Below are positions 10,891 through 17,971 of a stretch of 64,000 nucleotides of DNA, one piece after another. Positions within the stretch are counted from its first letter, which is position 1. The number at the start of each line of letters is the position of its first letter. This stretch comes from Sipunculus nudus (taxonomy: Eukaryota; Annelida; Sipuncula; Golfingiida; Sipunculidae). The notes beneath the pieces were generated by a model. That model was not told the origin of the DNA. It did no database searches and saw only the letters and a program-made list of their open reading frames with translations. The position numbers and the translations under genes are program-made. The stretch covers positions 4,834,001 to 4,898,000 of the forward strand of contig CM049310.1 in assembly GCA_026874595.1 (NCBI GenBank). The letters run 5' to 3'.

Positions 10891-11838
10891 TTAAGTAAAT
10901 ATTGCATAGTGATCACTGAGGGAGGTTTTATACACTCCAGAGAATTTATGATTTTGTGGGTTGGGTGTTATGATTAAATCGATAGTACTAGAAGAGGTTT
11001 GAGTCACACGAGTAGGTTCATCAATTAGCTGCTCTAAATCAAAGAGGTTACATAGGGACTTTAGTGGGTTGTGGTGATTATCGTTCTTGTAGTCAGTGTT
11101 AAAATCTCCGATTAAAATAATGTTTAGGCATAGCGAGAGGGAATGTTCAATGTTTATTGACAAAGATTCGAAGAAGCTGGTTGGAGCGGAGGGAGGGCGG
11201 TAAAAAGCGCCTATAAGAAAGGAGCCCTTGCGGGGACATTTAATATTAATCCATAGGTTTTCGATATCATCCATATGTAACTCGGGCACATATGTTGAGG
11301 TGAGGTGGTCCCTTGTATACACTATTAAGCCACCTCCGTGCCTGTTACGATGTCTTTTAAACATATTGAAACCTGAGATTGATAAGTCGTTATCACATAC
11401 TGTGTCATCTAACCAGGTTTCACTGAGGCATAGTACGTCAATATGCTTTTTATGTAACAGATCTTCGATCTGTTCAAATTTGGGGAGTAGTCTACATACA
11501 TTCAAATGAAAAACAAGGATATTTGACTTCGAATGTGTTGTATATATGGGTGAGTCTTGTGATAACTTAGAATTTTGTGAGCTTAATACATTTAACTGAG
11601 AAACAGATTGCGGAGGAGGCAGCTTAACTTCACTGCAGGGAGATGAGACATTCAAATTATGGTCATCGTTGGAAGCCCCATTTAGTGTAGGAGACAAGTT
11701 CGTGCTTGATATTTCCGATTGTGTCACTTTTGACTCTAGTTTAGAGTTGGATGTAACTTTAGACCGAATCGGCTTAACTAGGGTATGAATATCGTCAGGA
11801 ACAAGATTAACTATCACATCAGTGCAAGAGGTTGACAT
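10891..11838 (-). pseudogene. LINE ORF2, apurinic-like endonuclease domain
   Basis: A 315-codon open segment. The first ~105 residues are Ser/Thr/Asn-rich and without a domain. The rest is an APE-type endonuclease: HLNVCRL with the catalytic Asn, LSETWL with the metal-binding Glu, RHGGGL, GAFYRPP, GDFN, STIDLI and a terminal LSDH. All core residues appear present. It ends in a frameshift just before the RT linker. In the intact element this domain nicks the target DNA to prime reverse transcription. The start is nominal. Confidence 0.88.
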
Positions 11839-11931
11839 ATAATGAGCAGTGCAACTGGCGGAATCTACGTTATTGACATTAACCGTAGATATTGTGCCAA
11901 ATTCCTAAAAGAATGAACTAAGATTATGTGG

Positions 11932-12040
11932 ACAGTTTTTAGATTTATGACCAGGCTGGCCACATGTAGTTGTAACATATAATCGGGGCACCGTGCCCAC
12001 AAGAGGTTACAAAATGTCCTTTCTCGCCACAAAACCTGCA
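11932..12040 (-). pseudogene. LINE zinc-knuckle remnant, frameshifted
   Basis: Read on the minus strand, 12040-11999 gives a full CCHC knuckle, CRFCGEKGHFVTSC. A second knuckle, CGQPGHKSKNC at 11964-11932, is in a different frame and has lost its first Cys. Neither is in frame with the ORF1 esterase segment, so at least two indels separate them. They are most likely the C-terminal nucleic-acid-binding part of ORF1p. Confidence 0.75.
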
Positions 12041-12209
12041 GCGACGTCTATCTGCATGAATTAAAGGAGCTCGTTGCTTCTAGTTTGACATGATACGAGA
12101 GGCTGGTGGTCTGCGGTCCCGGTACCAAGCGAAGTTTGGTCATGGCAAGGACTCCATGGATTGACGAGGTACCCGTCTGTAGTTAAGATGAGCTGGCGGG
12201 GGTCGAGTG

Positions 12210-13016
12210 TCATGCGACTTTAATTGTTACATCGGAGTAAGATAGCGTGAACCTTGGGGCTACAGTACGTTGCTGATAACGTGTAAGGGAGTGCAGATCA
12301 AGATTCTTCAATAATCGTTCTGTTCCACGTCGAGATAGATGGAGACCATCGCGAAGGAGGAGCGAATCGTCAACTGACCCGTCCCTGAGAAGAAAATTAG
12401 AATCATTATCTACAAAACAACAGGGGACTTCCGTAGCTAGTGACTTCAGTTTAGCGTTAAGTAATTTTACACCGTCCCCTGCACTTTTTGAGTCGAGTCT
12501 AGGAGTAATGCTGCATACTTTAACATCAGATTCCGCAATGCGGGTGGCTTCTTTGATTACCAGTTTATATTTCTCCAGTATTTCATCAGAAGAGTCACTG
12601 GAACAGTCATTTGTACCCACCATCAGGCTAACAGTTTTAAAGGAATTCGATTTCATTTGTGTCAGCCTGTCCAGGGCGTCTTGCAGACTAGCGCCACTTT
12701 TTGAGTTAATGGTCATTGAGGGTGTAGTTGCCAACACGTCCCTTAAGAGGGAATCACCCATCAAGAGATGTCGAGTTGCTGGAGTGCTGGTGGTTTCACT
12801 CAGGTCAGGGAAGTGGGAAGGTGCAGCCTCAGCTGGTGATGTTTTGTGGCCGGTGGTAATTTGAGACTTTAGTGCTTTTATTTCATCAGCCGCTGCTTGT
12901 AAGTCGAGAGTTTTAATTCTTAACTCCTCAACCAAATCCATGTTTGTCTTAGTGAGGATTTGAATTGATTTGCTCATCTCAGTAGCTGTGTTGGATTGTT
13001 TCACGAGGAGGTCCAC
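12210..13016 (-). CDS. LINE ORF1 fragment: coiled coil plus SGNH-hydrolase-like domain
   Basis: A 268-codon segment. Residues ~1-55 form a coiled-coil-like helix rich in L/E/K. Residues ~83-245 match the SGNH hydrolase fold: block I MGDSLL (Ser89), block III VGTNDC (Gly134, Asn136) and block V DGLH (Asp223, His226). Esterase-type ORF1 proteins are established in CR1/L2-related LINEs, but their biochemical role is not settled. The nominal first codon is GTG exactly at the minisatellite junction, so the N-terminus is missing and this is not a true start. The catalytic residues survive although the rest of the element is broken. Confidence 0.85.
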   Translation of the reverse strand: MDLLVKQSNTATEMSKSIQILTKTNMDLVEELRIKTLDLQAAADEIKALKSQITTGHKTSPAEAAPSHFPDLSETTSTPATRHLLMGDSLLRDVLATTPSMTINSKSGASLQDALDRLTQMKSNSFKTVSLMVGTNDCSSDSSDEILEKYKLVIKEATRIAESDVKVCSITPRLDSKSAGDGVKLLNAKLKSLATEVPCCFVDNDSNFLLRDGSVDDSLLLRDGLHLSRRGTERLLKNLDLHSLTRYQQRTVAPRFTLSYSDVTIKVA

Positions 13017-13758
13017 TGTAAGCAGGTATTGGGACCTCCAAATCTTTTTATATTCTATTTGGACTTACATAAAATATCACTGTAAGCAGGTATTGAGACC
13101 TCCAAATCTTTGTATATTCTAATTTGACTTACATAAAATATCTCTGTAAGCATGTATTGGGACCTCCAAATCTTTTTATATTCTATTTGGACTTACATAA
13201 AATATCACTGTAAGCAGGTATTGAGACCTCCAAATCTTTTTATATTCAAATTGTACTTACATAAAATATCAATGTAGGCAGGTATTGGGACCCACAAATC
13301 TTTTTATATTCTAATTGGACTTACATAAAATATCACTGTAAGCAGGTATTCGGAGCTCCATATCTTCTTATATTCTAATTTGACTTACATAAAATATCAT
13401 TGTATATAGCAGGTATTGAGACCTCCAAATCTTTTTACATTCAGATTGGACTTACATAAAATATTACTGTAAGCAGGTATTAGAACCTCGAAATCTTTTT
13501 ATATTCACATTGGAGTTACATAAAATATCTCTGTAAGCAGGTACTGGGACCTCCATATCTTTTTATATTCAAAATAGACTTACATAAAATATCACTAAGC
13601 AGGTACTGGAACCTCCAAATCTTTTTTATATTCAAACTGGACTTACATAAAATATCACTGTAAGCAGGTATTGAGACCTCCAGATCTTTTTATATTCTAA
13701 TTTGACTTACAAAAAATATCTCTGTAAGCAGGTATTGGGACCTCCAAATCTTTTTATA
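13015..13758. repeat. 64-bp minisatellite, right part (~12 units)
   Basis: The landmark GTAAGCAGGTATT begins at 13018, 13082, 13146, 13210, 13274, 13338, 13402, 13469, 13533, ~13596, 13660 and 13724. The period is 64 bp, with one 67-bp and one ~63-bp unit. All units run in one orientation here. It is the continuation of the array at 7953-8383, split by the LINE. Confidence 0.95.
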
Positions 13759-14076
13759 AAAATAGTTAAACACTAATTTTCGTTCACGTATAGGACACGA
13801 GCTTTTTTTTTAATAATTTGTACAGAAAATGAAAATAATATAATTATTTTCTACTTATCCGCTGCATGCATCTTGCCCTGCATATTATATATATGTTACA
13901 GTTAGTGTAATTTTATGATTACTATATTAATCTGTATACTTTTATACTTTAAAATTCACCTGTACATATAAAATCTTATTATATATACTATACTGTTTTA
14001 ATGTACACAGGCATGTTAATTAAGATTTCTTCATACAACTGGGCTGATTTAATATTGTTTTTTTTTCTATATATAG
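13759..14076. other. AT-rich stretch before exon B
   Basis: Long A/T runs and no ORF. It ends in a T-rich tract and TATATATAG, which serves as the acceptor of the next candidate exon. Confidence 0.4.
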
Positions 14077-14163
14077 TTTATACCACTCGTTCCGTGCAGA
14101 CGACATTGAAATCCTGGCGATGGAGAAATGCATCTTTAACCTGAGAGATGTCATGACTTTGAG
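14077..14163 (+). CDS. Candidate host exon B (unrecognised gene)
   Basis: A T-rich tract and AG at 14075-14076 precede it, and a GTATTA donor follows at 14164. After one base it reads 28 codons with no stop, including SFRADDIEILAMEKCIFNL, followed by RDVMTL. The amphipathic, acidic-basic pattern looks like real protein. It ends with AG, phase 2, and exon C supplies the completing G. I do not recognise the family. Confidence 0.5.
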
Positions 14164-14466
14164 GTATTATTTTATTATTATTTTTAAATGAAGTCTATCT
14201 ACGAATTCTCTTTGTAACCATAGGCATGATACATTATATACTACATTACATTTGGCCTTGTTAGTAAAAATATTTTATTCATTTTTCAAAGGTTATATAT
14301 ATTGTTTCATATATGTTTAGGATGATCGATCAATGGAACAGATAAGTTTTCCGATGATCTTTCGGATTTTTATATTGAATTAAATATTTTTATATTGAAT
14401 CTTTTTTTTTTAATCGAAGCACAATGAACTGTGTGGTTTATTTAATTAATGTTGGTTACGTTACAG
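14164..14466. other. Candidate intron between exons B and C (303 bp)
   Basis: GT..AG boundaries (GTATTA at 14164, GTTACAG ending 14466) and high AT content, with a T9 tract inside. The phase is consistent across it. Confidence 0.45.
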
Positions 14467-14527
14467 GAGAGCACCGGGACTTCCAGACAGGGTTGTACGT
14501 TACACCTTCAGGGAGGCGTACCTGGCA
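14467..14527 (+). CDS. Candidate host exon C (unrecognised gene)
   Basis: The acceptor GTTACAG ends at 14466. The first base completes an Arg codon with exon B. The frame then gives RAPGLPDRVVRYTFREAYLA up to a GTGACG donor-like site at 14528. If that donor is not used, the frame continues 15 codons to a TAG at 14573. The B-C phase match supports real splicing. The 3' boundary is uncertain. Confidence 0.45.
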
Positions 14528-14825
14528 GTGACGTCACTGACAAAAATGAACATTGTCCACCTGGATATCATATAGGGAATTTTGAAGGGACTTAACTATC
14601 TTGTCCGTTATAGCCAGTTGTCCGCCTTTGTGAGATGTCCGTTAGACCAGTTTTCACTGTATATATATATATTCAGAGGTGTCATAACTAAGTTATACTT
14701 AAATTCATGGTAGAACATATTTACATGAGGAGAAAACAAATAAAAAGCGAAACAAATCTTTCTTTTCATTAAAGTACCGGATAACATTCATGTTGAAAAA
14801 GACGTATAAAATTTATATCTTAAAG

Positions 14826-14942
14826 GTTGCCATGGAGGAGGCCAATGGACATCTGTATCCTAGAATGCCTCGAAACAATAGGCGTAACCTACCCGGACCA
14901 CGTGACCAAGGCCGCCAGGGATATCCTCAACCAGATGTTGAC
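14826..14942 (+). CDS. Candidate host exon D (unrecognised gene)
   Basis: Preceded by TTAAAG (AG at 14824-14825) and followed by a strong GTGAGT donor at 14943. Two frames matter. The one continuing from exon C starts VAMEEA. From 14845 a frame shifted by one base gives a protein-like 32-codon run with CILECLETIG and TKAARDILNQML. That pattern suggests a 1-nt indel near 14844 (a decayed copy or an assembly error). The second frame ends with two bases that pair in phase with exon E at 25450. No family recognised. Confidence 0.45.
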
Positions 14943-15151
14943 GTGAGTTATTTTCTGATTTATCCATGTTATTTACATTTCTCCCACCTACCTACACGTT
15001 TGTTTACAGCTTATTGTCCGCTATTAATCATATACAGTCCACACTGTAACACATTTATTACTCTTTACCTTTTACAGCATTGTAGCCTGTATCTTCCTAT
15101 CCACATCTGTAACTCCAGTTTTCCTGGATGTATCTCTTATTCATCCTATAC

Positions 15152-15155
15152 ATAT
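15152..15155. repeat. Target-site duplication, left copy (ATAT)
   Basis: ATAT directly abuts the left LTR and is repeated at 24788-24791 beyond the right LTR. Four-base duplications are usual for Gypsy-type integration. Because the sequence is low in complexity, a chance match is possible. Confidence 0.55.
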
Positions 15156-15361
15156 TATAGTAGATGTAGGAAGTCTCACCTCGTAGTACGACCTCAAACA
15201 CGCCAACAGGCAGCTCCAATCGGACATGGACTCCTCGATGGCTCTCTACAGCTCGGCCCTGATGCACACGACACTCACCGGAGGTCTTCTGGCGTAAAAC
15301 TGGGGGGTCCTATGACGGGTCCCGGATCCTTTGGCAGGTCATTTTATCCGTTCCTACTACA
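15156..15361 (-). repeat. 3' LTR of the Gypsy element (206 bp)
   Basis: Identical to 24581-24787 apart from one A/T substitution (near 15171 versus 24596) and a G6 versus G7 run. On the element strand it begins TGTAGTAG straight after a purine tract and ends CTACTATA. It is short for a 9.6-kb element. A GATAAAAT motif close to its 5' edge could act as a TATA-like box, which is inference only. Confidence 0.93.
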
Positions 15362-15375
15362 TTCCTCCCCTTTTT
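15362..15375 (-). promoter_or_regulatory. Polypurine tract (plus-strand primer)
   Basis: On the element strand, AAAAAGGGGAGGAA directly precedes the TG of the 3' LTR. Position and composition match the site where RNase H leaves the primer for second-strand DNA synthesis. Confidence 0.88.
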
Positions 15376-15816
15376 ATGAGAGGTGAGCCCATCTTCCAAA
15401 AGAATGGACTGAGGCGACTATATCCCGAGACTATCGATATTGAACGTTTGCAGCTAACAACTGGACAAAGTAGTCAAACTGGACAGTACACTGGACACTG
15501 AACACTAAAATTACCCTGTCGACCTGAGGTCTAAATTACTCTGGCTTGGAACAACACGACATATCTAGTGATGCCCTAAGGGACAATCAGCTGAACAAAG
15601 TCGGAAGGGTCACCGAGGCTTGCCCCGCAGACATTGGCAACGCATCCGTTGTACACTGTACAGCTTCTAAACCTATTAAGTTTAAACTGTCTCTACAAAA
15701 CCTTGCCCTACAGGTAATAACAAGTGAACTATGAAAAGAACTAAAAACGAAGAGAGCTATTCCCACTGGAGTACAACTTATAAGGGGGACTAGCTGTACG
15801 AATACTCTCAGAGGAC
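15376..15816 (-). other. 3' untranslated part of the Gypsy element
   Basis: About 440 bp between the second in-frame stop of ORF3 (15817-15819) and the PPT. A 77-codon frame at 15820-15587 with a hydrophobic beginning overlaps that stop, but it opens at GTG and resembles nothing known. Two similar blocks of type CACCGAGG..GCAGACAT(T/C)GG occur at about 15613-15641 and 15817-15845. Confidence 0.5.
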
Positions 15817-15891
15817 TCACCGAGGGGTTGCATCGCAGACATCGGCTGTACCCTCCGGAAAGGCTCCGTACAGCTCCTGTGCATTAGCATT
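15817..15891 (-). pseudogene. Continuation of the TatD domain beyond TGA
   Basis: In the same frame as ORF3, 24 further codons lie between the TGA (15892-15894) and a second TGA (15817-15819). They begin NANAQELYGAF, which fits the N-x-x-x-L-(F/Y)-G motif that ends many TatD proteins. The TGA is therefore probably a nonsense mutation in this copy that removes the last helix. Readthrough is a less likely option. Confidence 0.6.
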
Positions 15892-17316
15892 TCAGTGCAT
15901 TGCAAAGGTTTCTACTGGTAACCCTCTCAACTGGGCCAAATACTTAACCAGCTCTCCGAGATGCCATGGGGAAGCAGCGAGGTATGGACTGTCGGACTCG
16001 ACTAGGATTCGGTTAAGAGGCACTACCGATACTGCTTCCTCTGTTTCCTGACTTCTACGTACTGTAGATGTGAACCCGAAGTAACAATTCGGAAGACGAC
16101 TAACCCACGTCTCTAACTCGTCTTTATTCCCTGAGAAACAATGACGGTGGATCTTATGTCCTTGCAACCCGGAATCCAACAGCATGGCTAAGGCTTGTCT
16201 AGCCGCCTCCCCCGAGCCGTAATCCCTACAGTGGAGAATGAGGACCTTGGACTGGAAATCCTCCCGGCGCAGAAGACTAAGAACCTCCCTGAAGAACCCA
16301 GTCTGCAAAAGCTGTTCCCTAGTGCTAGTATGAGTGAATTCTAGCCCCACTTCACCCAAAGCTACACAGGAAGGTAGGGCCAAAAGGTGCTCAAGCGACA
16401 ATAACTGCTGTTGGCGAGCTGCCCTGGACTTGATGAGGCGAGGGTGGACACCAAAAGAACACTTTTTACGTCGGTCCCCAGATAAACTAAGGTGACTATC
16501 CCAGTAATGAGGGAACACAAAGTTCGAAACCATGCCTAAGACCGCTCGCTCTGGCTCACCCACTGAGGCTTCGAACTGTGCTAGAGACCTGGCATCTGCC
16601 CTGCTAAGCATGACGTCAAGGTGACAGTGTAAATCTATGATGCCTACTACTGGGGCATGAGTGTTAGAGTCGGGGACGAACCCTGAGATGGCAGACCTAG
16701 TATCAACTGGAAGTGTGGCTAAAAGCCTCATTAGAACGTCCCAGTGAATCACACAGATTTCCGAATTAGGGGGCCTAGCACTAAACACACTGGGTATCTC
16801 CCATCCGTACTTAGAAGCTACCTTGGCTAAGAGTACCTGCTCTTCCTCGTTAAACCCTGGCGGATGAGGATTAGGGTTATGCAACTGGTGTTGAAGGATA
16901 TATGCCTTGAGATCAGAGGGTTCACCCAAGCCTAATTTTTGGGTAATGAACTGGATGAACTGGTATACCCATAATCCCAACAAGTCCTCAAACAGATTAC
17001 TATCATCGAACTTTTTGCATCCAACCCCTGTATGCCTAAGCCTAAGGAAACATTTGGACGACTCCTGGACTCTGCACGTCCAGCATGCTGTGAACGGGTG
17101 GTGCCACCAGGGCAAATGGTCAGTTGCCACATGCCGGCCAAGGGAACTGCTATCTTCCCCACATATACGACAAGTGTGTTGGCGCCTGGACTTCCTGCTG
17201 CTGCCAGTAGCACTGGATTTAGCCCCAGGAACGGGCTCATAATTGGGAACAAATCTGTCCTCCCCAAGACTCTCTGGGTCTTCCATTGCTCTACAAAATG
17301 TAACTCTAAATAACAA
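15892..17316 (-). CDS. ORF3: zinc-finger-like plus TatD-type metal-dependent nuclease
   Basis: 474 codons in the position after pol. The start is ATG at 17316 or the in-frame ATG 10 codons later (17286). Residues ~47-67 form a C2H2-like finger (C49, C52, H62, H67), followed by more Cys/His (H72, H73, C78, C81, C89, H95, C100). Residues ~224-474 match TatD DNases: IIDLHCHLD (H230, H232), FGVHP (H291), ALGEVGLEF (E322), LILHCRDYG (H362), HRHCFSG (H392) and VESDSPYL (D442). All expected metal ligands are present. TatD proteins are Mg-dependent 3'-5' exonucleases or DNases; a role for one in a retroelement is unknown to me. No signal peptide or membrane helix is visible, so it is not an Env. TGA at 15892-15894 stops just before a typical C-terminal motif; see 15817-15891. 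Confidence 0.9.
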   Translation of the reverse strand: MLFRVTFCRAMEDPESLGEDRFVPNYEPVPGAKSSATGSSRKSRRQHTCRICGEDSSSLGRHVATDHLPWWHHPFTACWTCRVQESSKCFLRLRHTGVGCKKFDDSNLFEDLLGLWVYQFIQFITQKLGLGEPSDLKAYILQHQLHNPNPHPPGFNEEEQVLLAKVASKYGWEIPSVFSARPPNSEICVIHWDVLMRLLATLPVDTRSAISGFVPDSNTHAPVVGIIDLHCHLDVMLSRADARSLAQFEASVGEPERAVLGMVSNFVFPHYWDSHLSLSGDRRKKCSFGVHPRLIKSRAARQQQLLSLEHLLALPSCVALGEVGLEFTHTSTREQLLQTGFFREVLSLLRREDFQSKVLILHCRDYGSGEAARQALAMLLDSGLQGHKIHRHCFSGNKDELETWVSRLPNCYFGFTSTVRRSQETEEAVSVVPLNRILVESDSPYLAASPWHLGELVKYLAQLRGLPVETFAMH

Positions 17317-17356
17317 TAAGTGGCAACGCCTTATCTATAACTCCATGCACCTTACG

Positions 17357-17971
17357 CTATGGCATAAGATAATCCTTAAGATAAGCCGGCTTCCGGCACT
17401 TACGCCTCGACTCCCTGTTGCTATGGGCTGGTGAGTCTAGTGGCGAGATCCCCGAATCCTGGCACTCAGAAAGAGGCTCTGGACTTCCCTTTGGAATATC
17501 TTCAGTTATACTGCTACTGGGATCTGAAACGGCGGGATCACTACCAAGGGCGCCCTCTGAGGCTGCAACAGCTACTGCAGGTTCCCCTGACGAGGTCGGT
17601 GCTGACCCTCCTTCTGCTGGATCTTGACCACCATCAGAGGATTCTGGAATGGATTCAGACTGATCTAGTAAGGTGGCTGTTTCCTGATGGAATACCTGAG
17701 CGCGAGCTCTTCGTAGCCAATGGGGAAGAAAGCCGTCTGCACAACGCTTCAGGTTGTTGTGGTGATGGTAGGACTCCTTTTTCTTTGTCCTGACCAAATA
17801 CAATGGAGGCTTTGCCTTAACCACTAGATAAGGCCCTTTCCAGATGGGTTGAAGCTTAGGGCTTTGCCCCTTCTTTGTTGACCTGTCACGGAGGTAAACC
17901 ACATCACCCATCTTAAAACGATCCTCTCTTATGAGAATGTCGTACAGTTGTTTTTGATGCTCGAGGTTACC
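17357..17971 (-). CDS. pol: pol, integrase C-terminal GPY/F domain and tail (frameshifted from pol)
   Basis: This frame is open from about 17971, and its first in-frame ATG is at 17911. It contains GDVVYLRD, then KLQPIWKGPYLVVK, the GPY/F module of Gypsy integrases that contacts DNA and helps multimerise. It then has a long Ser/Pro/Glu-rich tail ending in a basic stretch. No chromodomain is seen. It is offset by one base from the main pol frame: an A5 run on the element strand (17972-17976) is the apparent site, and four As would keep the frame. It ends 40 nt before ORF3. Confidence 0.85.
   Translation of the reverse strand, partial: GNLEHQKQLYDILIREDRFKMGDVVYLRDRSTKKGQSPKLQPIWKGPYLVVKAKPPLYLVRTKKKESYHHHNNLKRCADGFLPHWLRRARAQVFHQETATLLDQSESIPESSDGGQDPAEGGSAPTSSGEPAVAVAASEGALGSDPAVSDPSSSITEDIPKGSPEPLSECQDSGISPLDSPAHSNRESRRKCRKPAYLKDYLMP

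Larger units (their letters stand above)
8384..13014 (-). mobile_element. CR1/L2/Jockey-type LINE, 5'-truncated and decayed
   Basis: A minus-strand non-LTR retrotransposon of ~4.6 kb. From its 5' side (13014) it carries ORF1 (coiled coil plus SGNH-hydrolase domain, then frameshifted zinc knuckles), an APE-type endonuclease, a reverse transcriptase and a conserved C-terminal tail. It ends in a TAAATAAT-type simple repeat (8384-8420). It interrupts a 64-bp minisatellite: the left flank ends ..CATAAAAT and the right flank resumes CACTGTAAG, so the target unit is recovered apart from about 2 bp. I see no clear target-site duplication. ORF1 is open to the junction without an ATG, so the copy is 5'-truncated, as target-primed reverse transcription commonly produces. 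Several frameshifts and a stop make it inactive. The exact clade cannot be fixed by eye. Confidence 0.9.

Noticed and set aside
14790-15386. 198-codon + strand ORF
   Set aside because: It runs out of exon D through its donor site and across the LTR border. The peptide has no coherent composition.
15892-17316. ORF3 as an envelope gene (endogenous retrovirus or errantivirus)
   Set aside because: No signal peptide, furin site, fusion peptide or membrane helix, and the TatD motifs explain the ORF.
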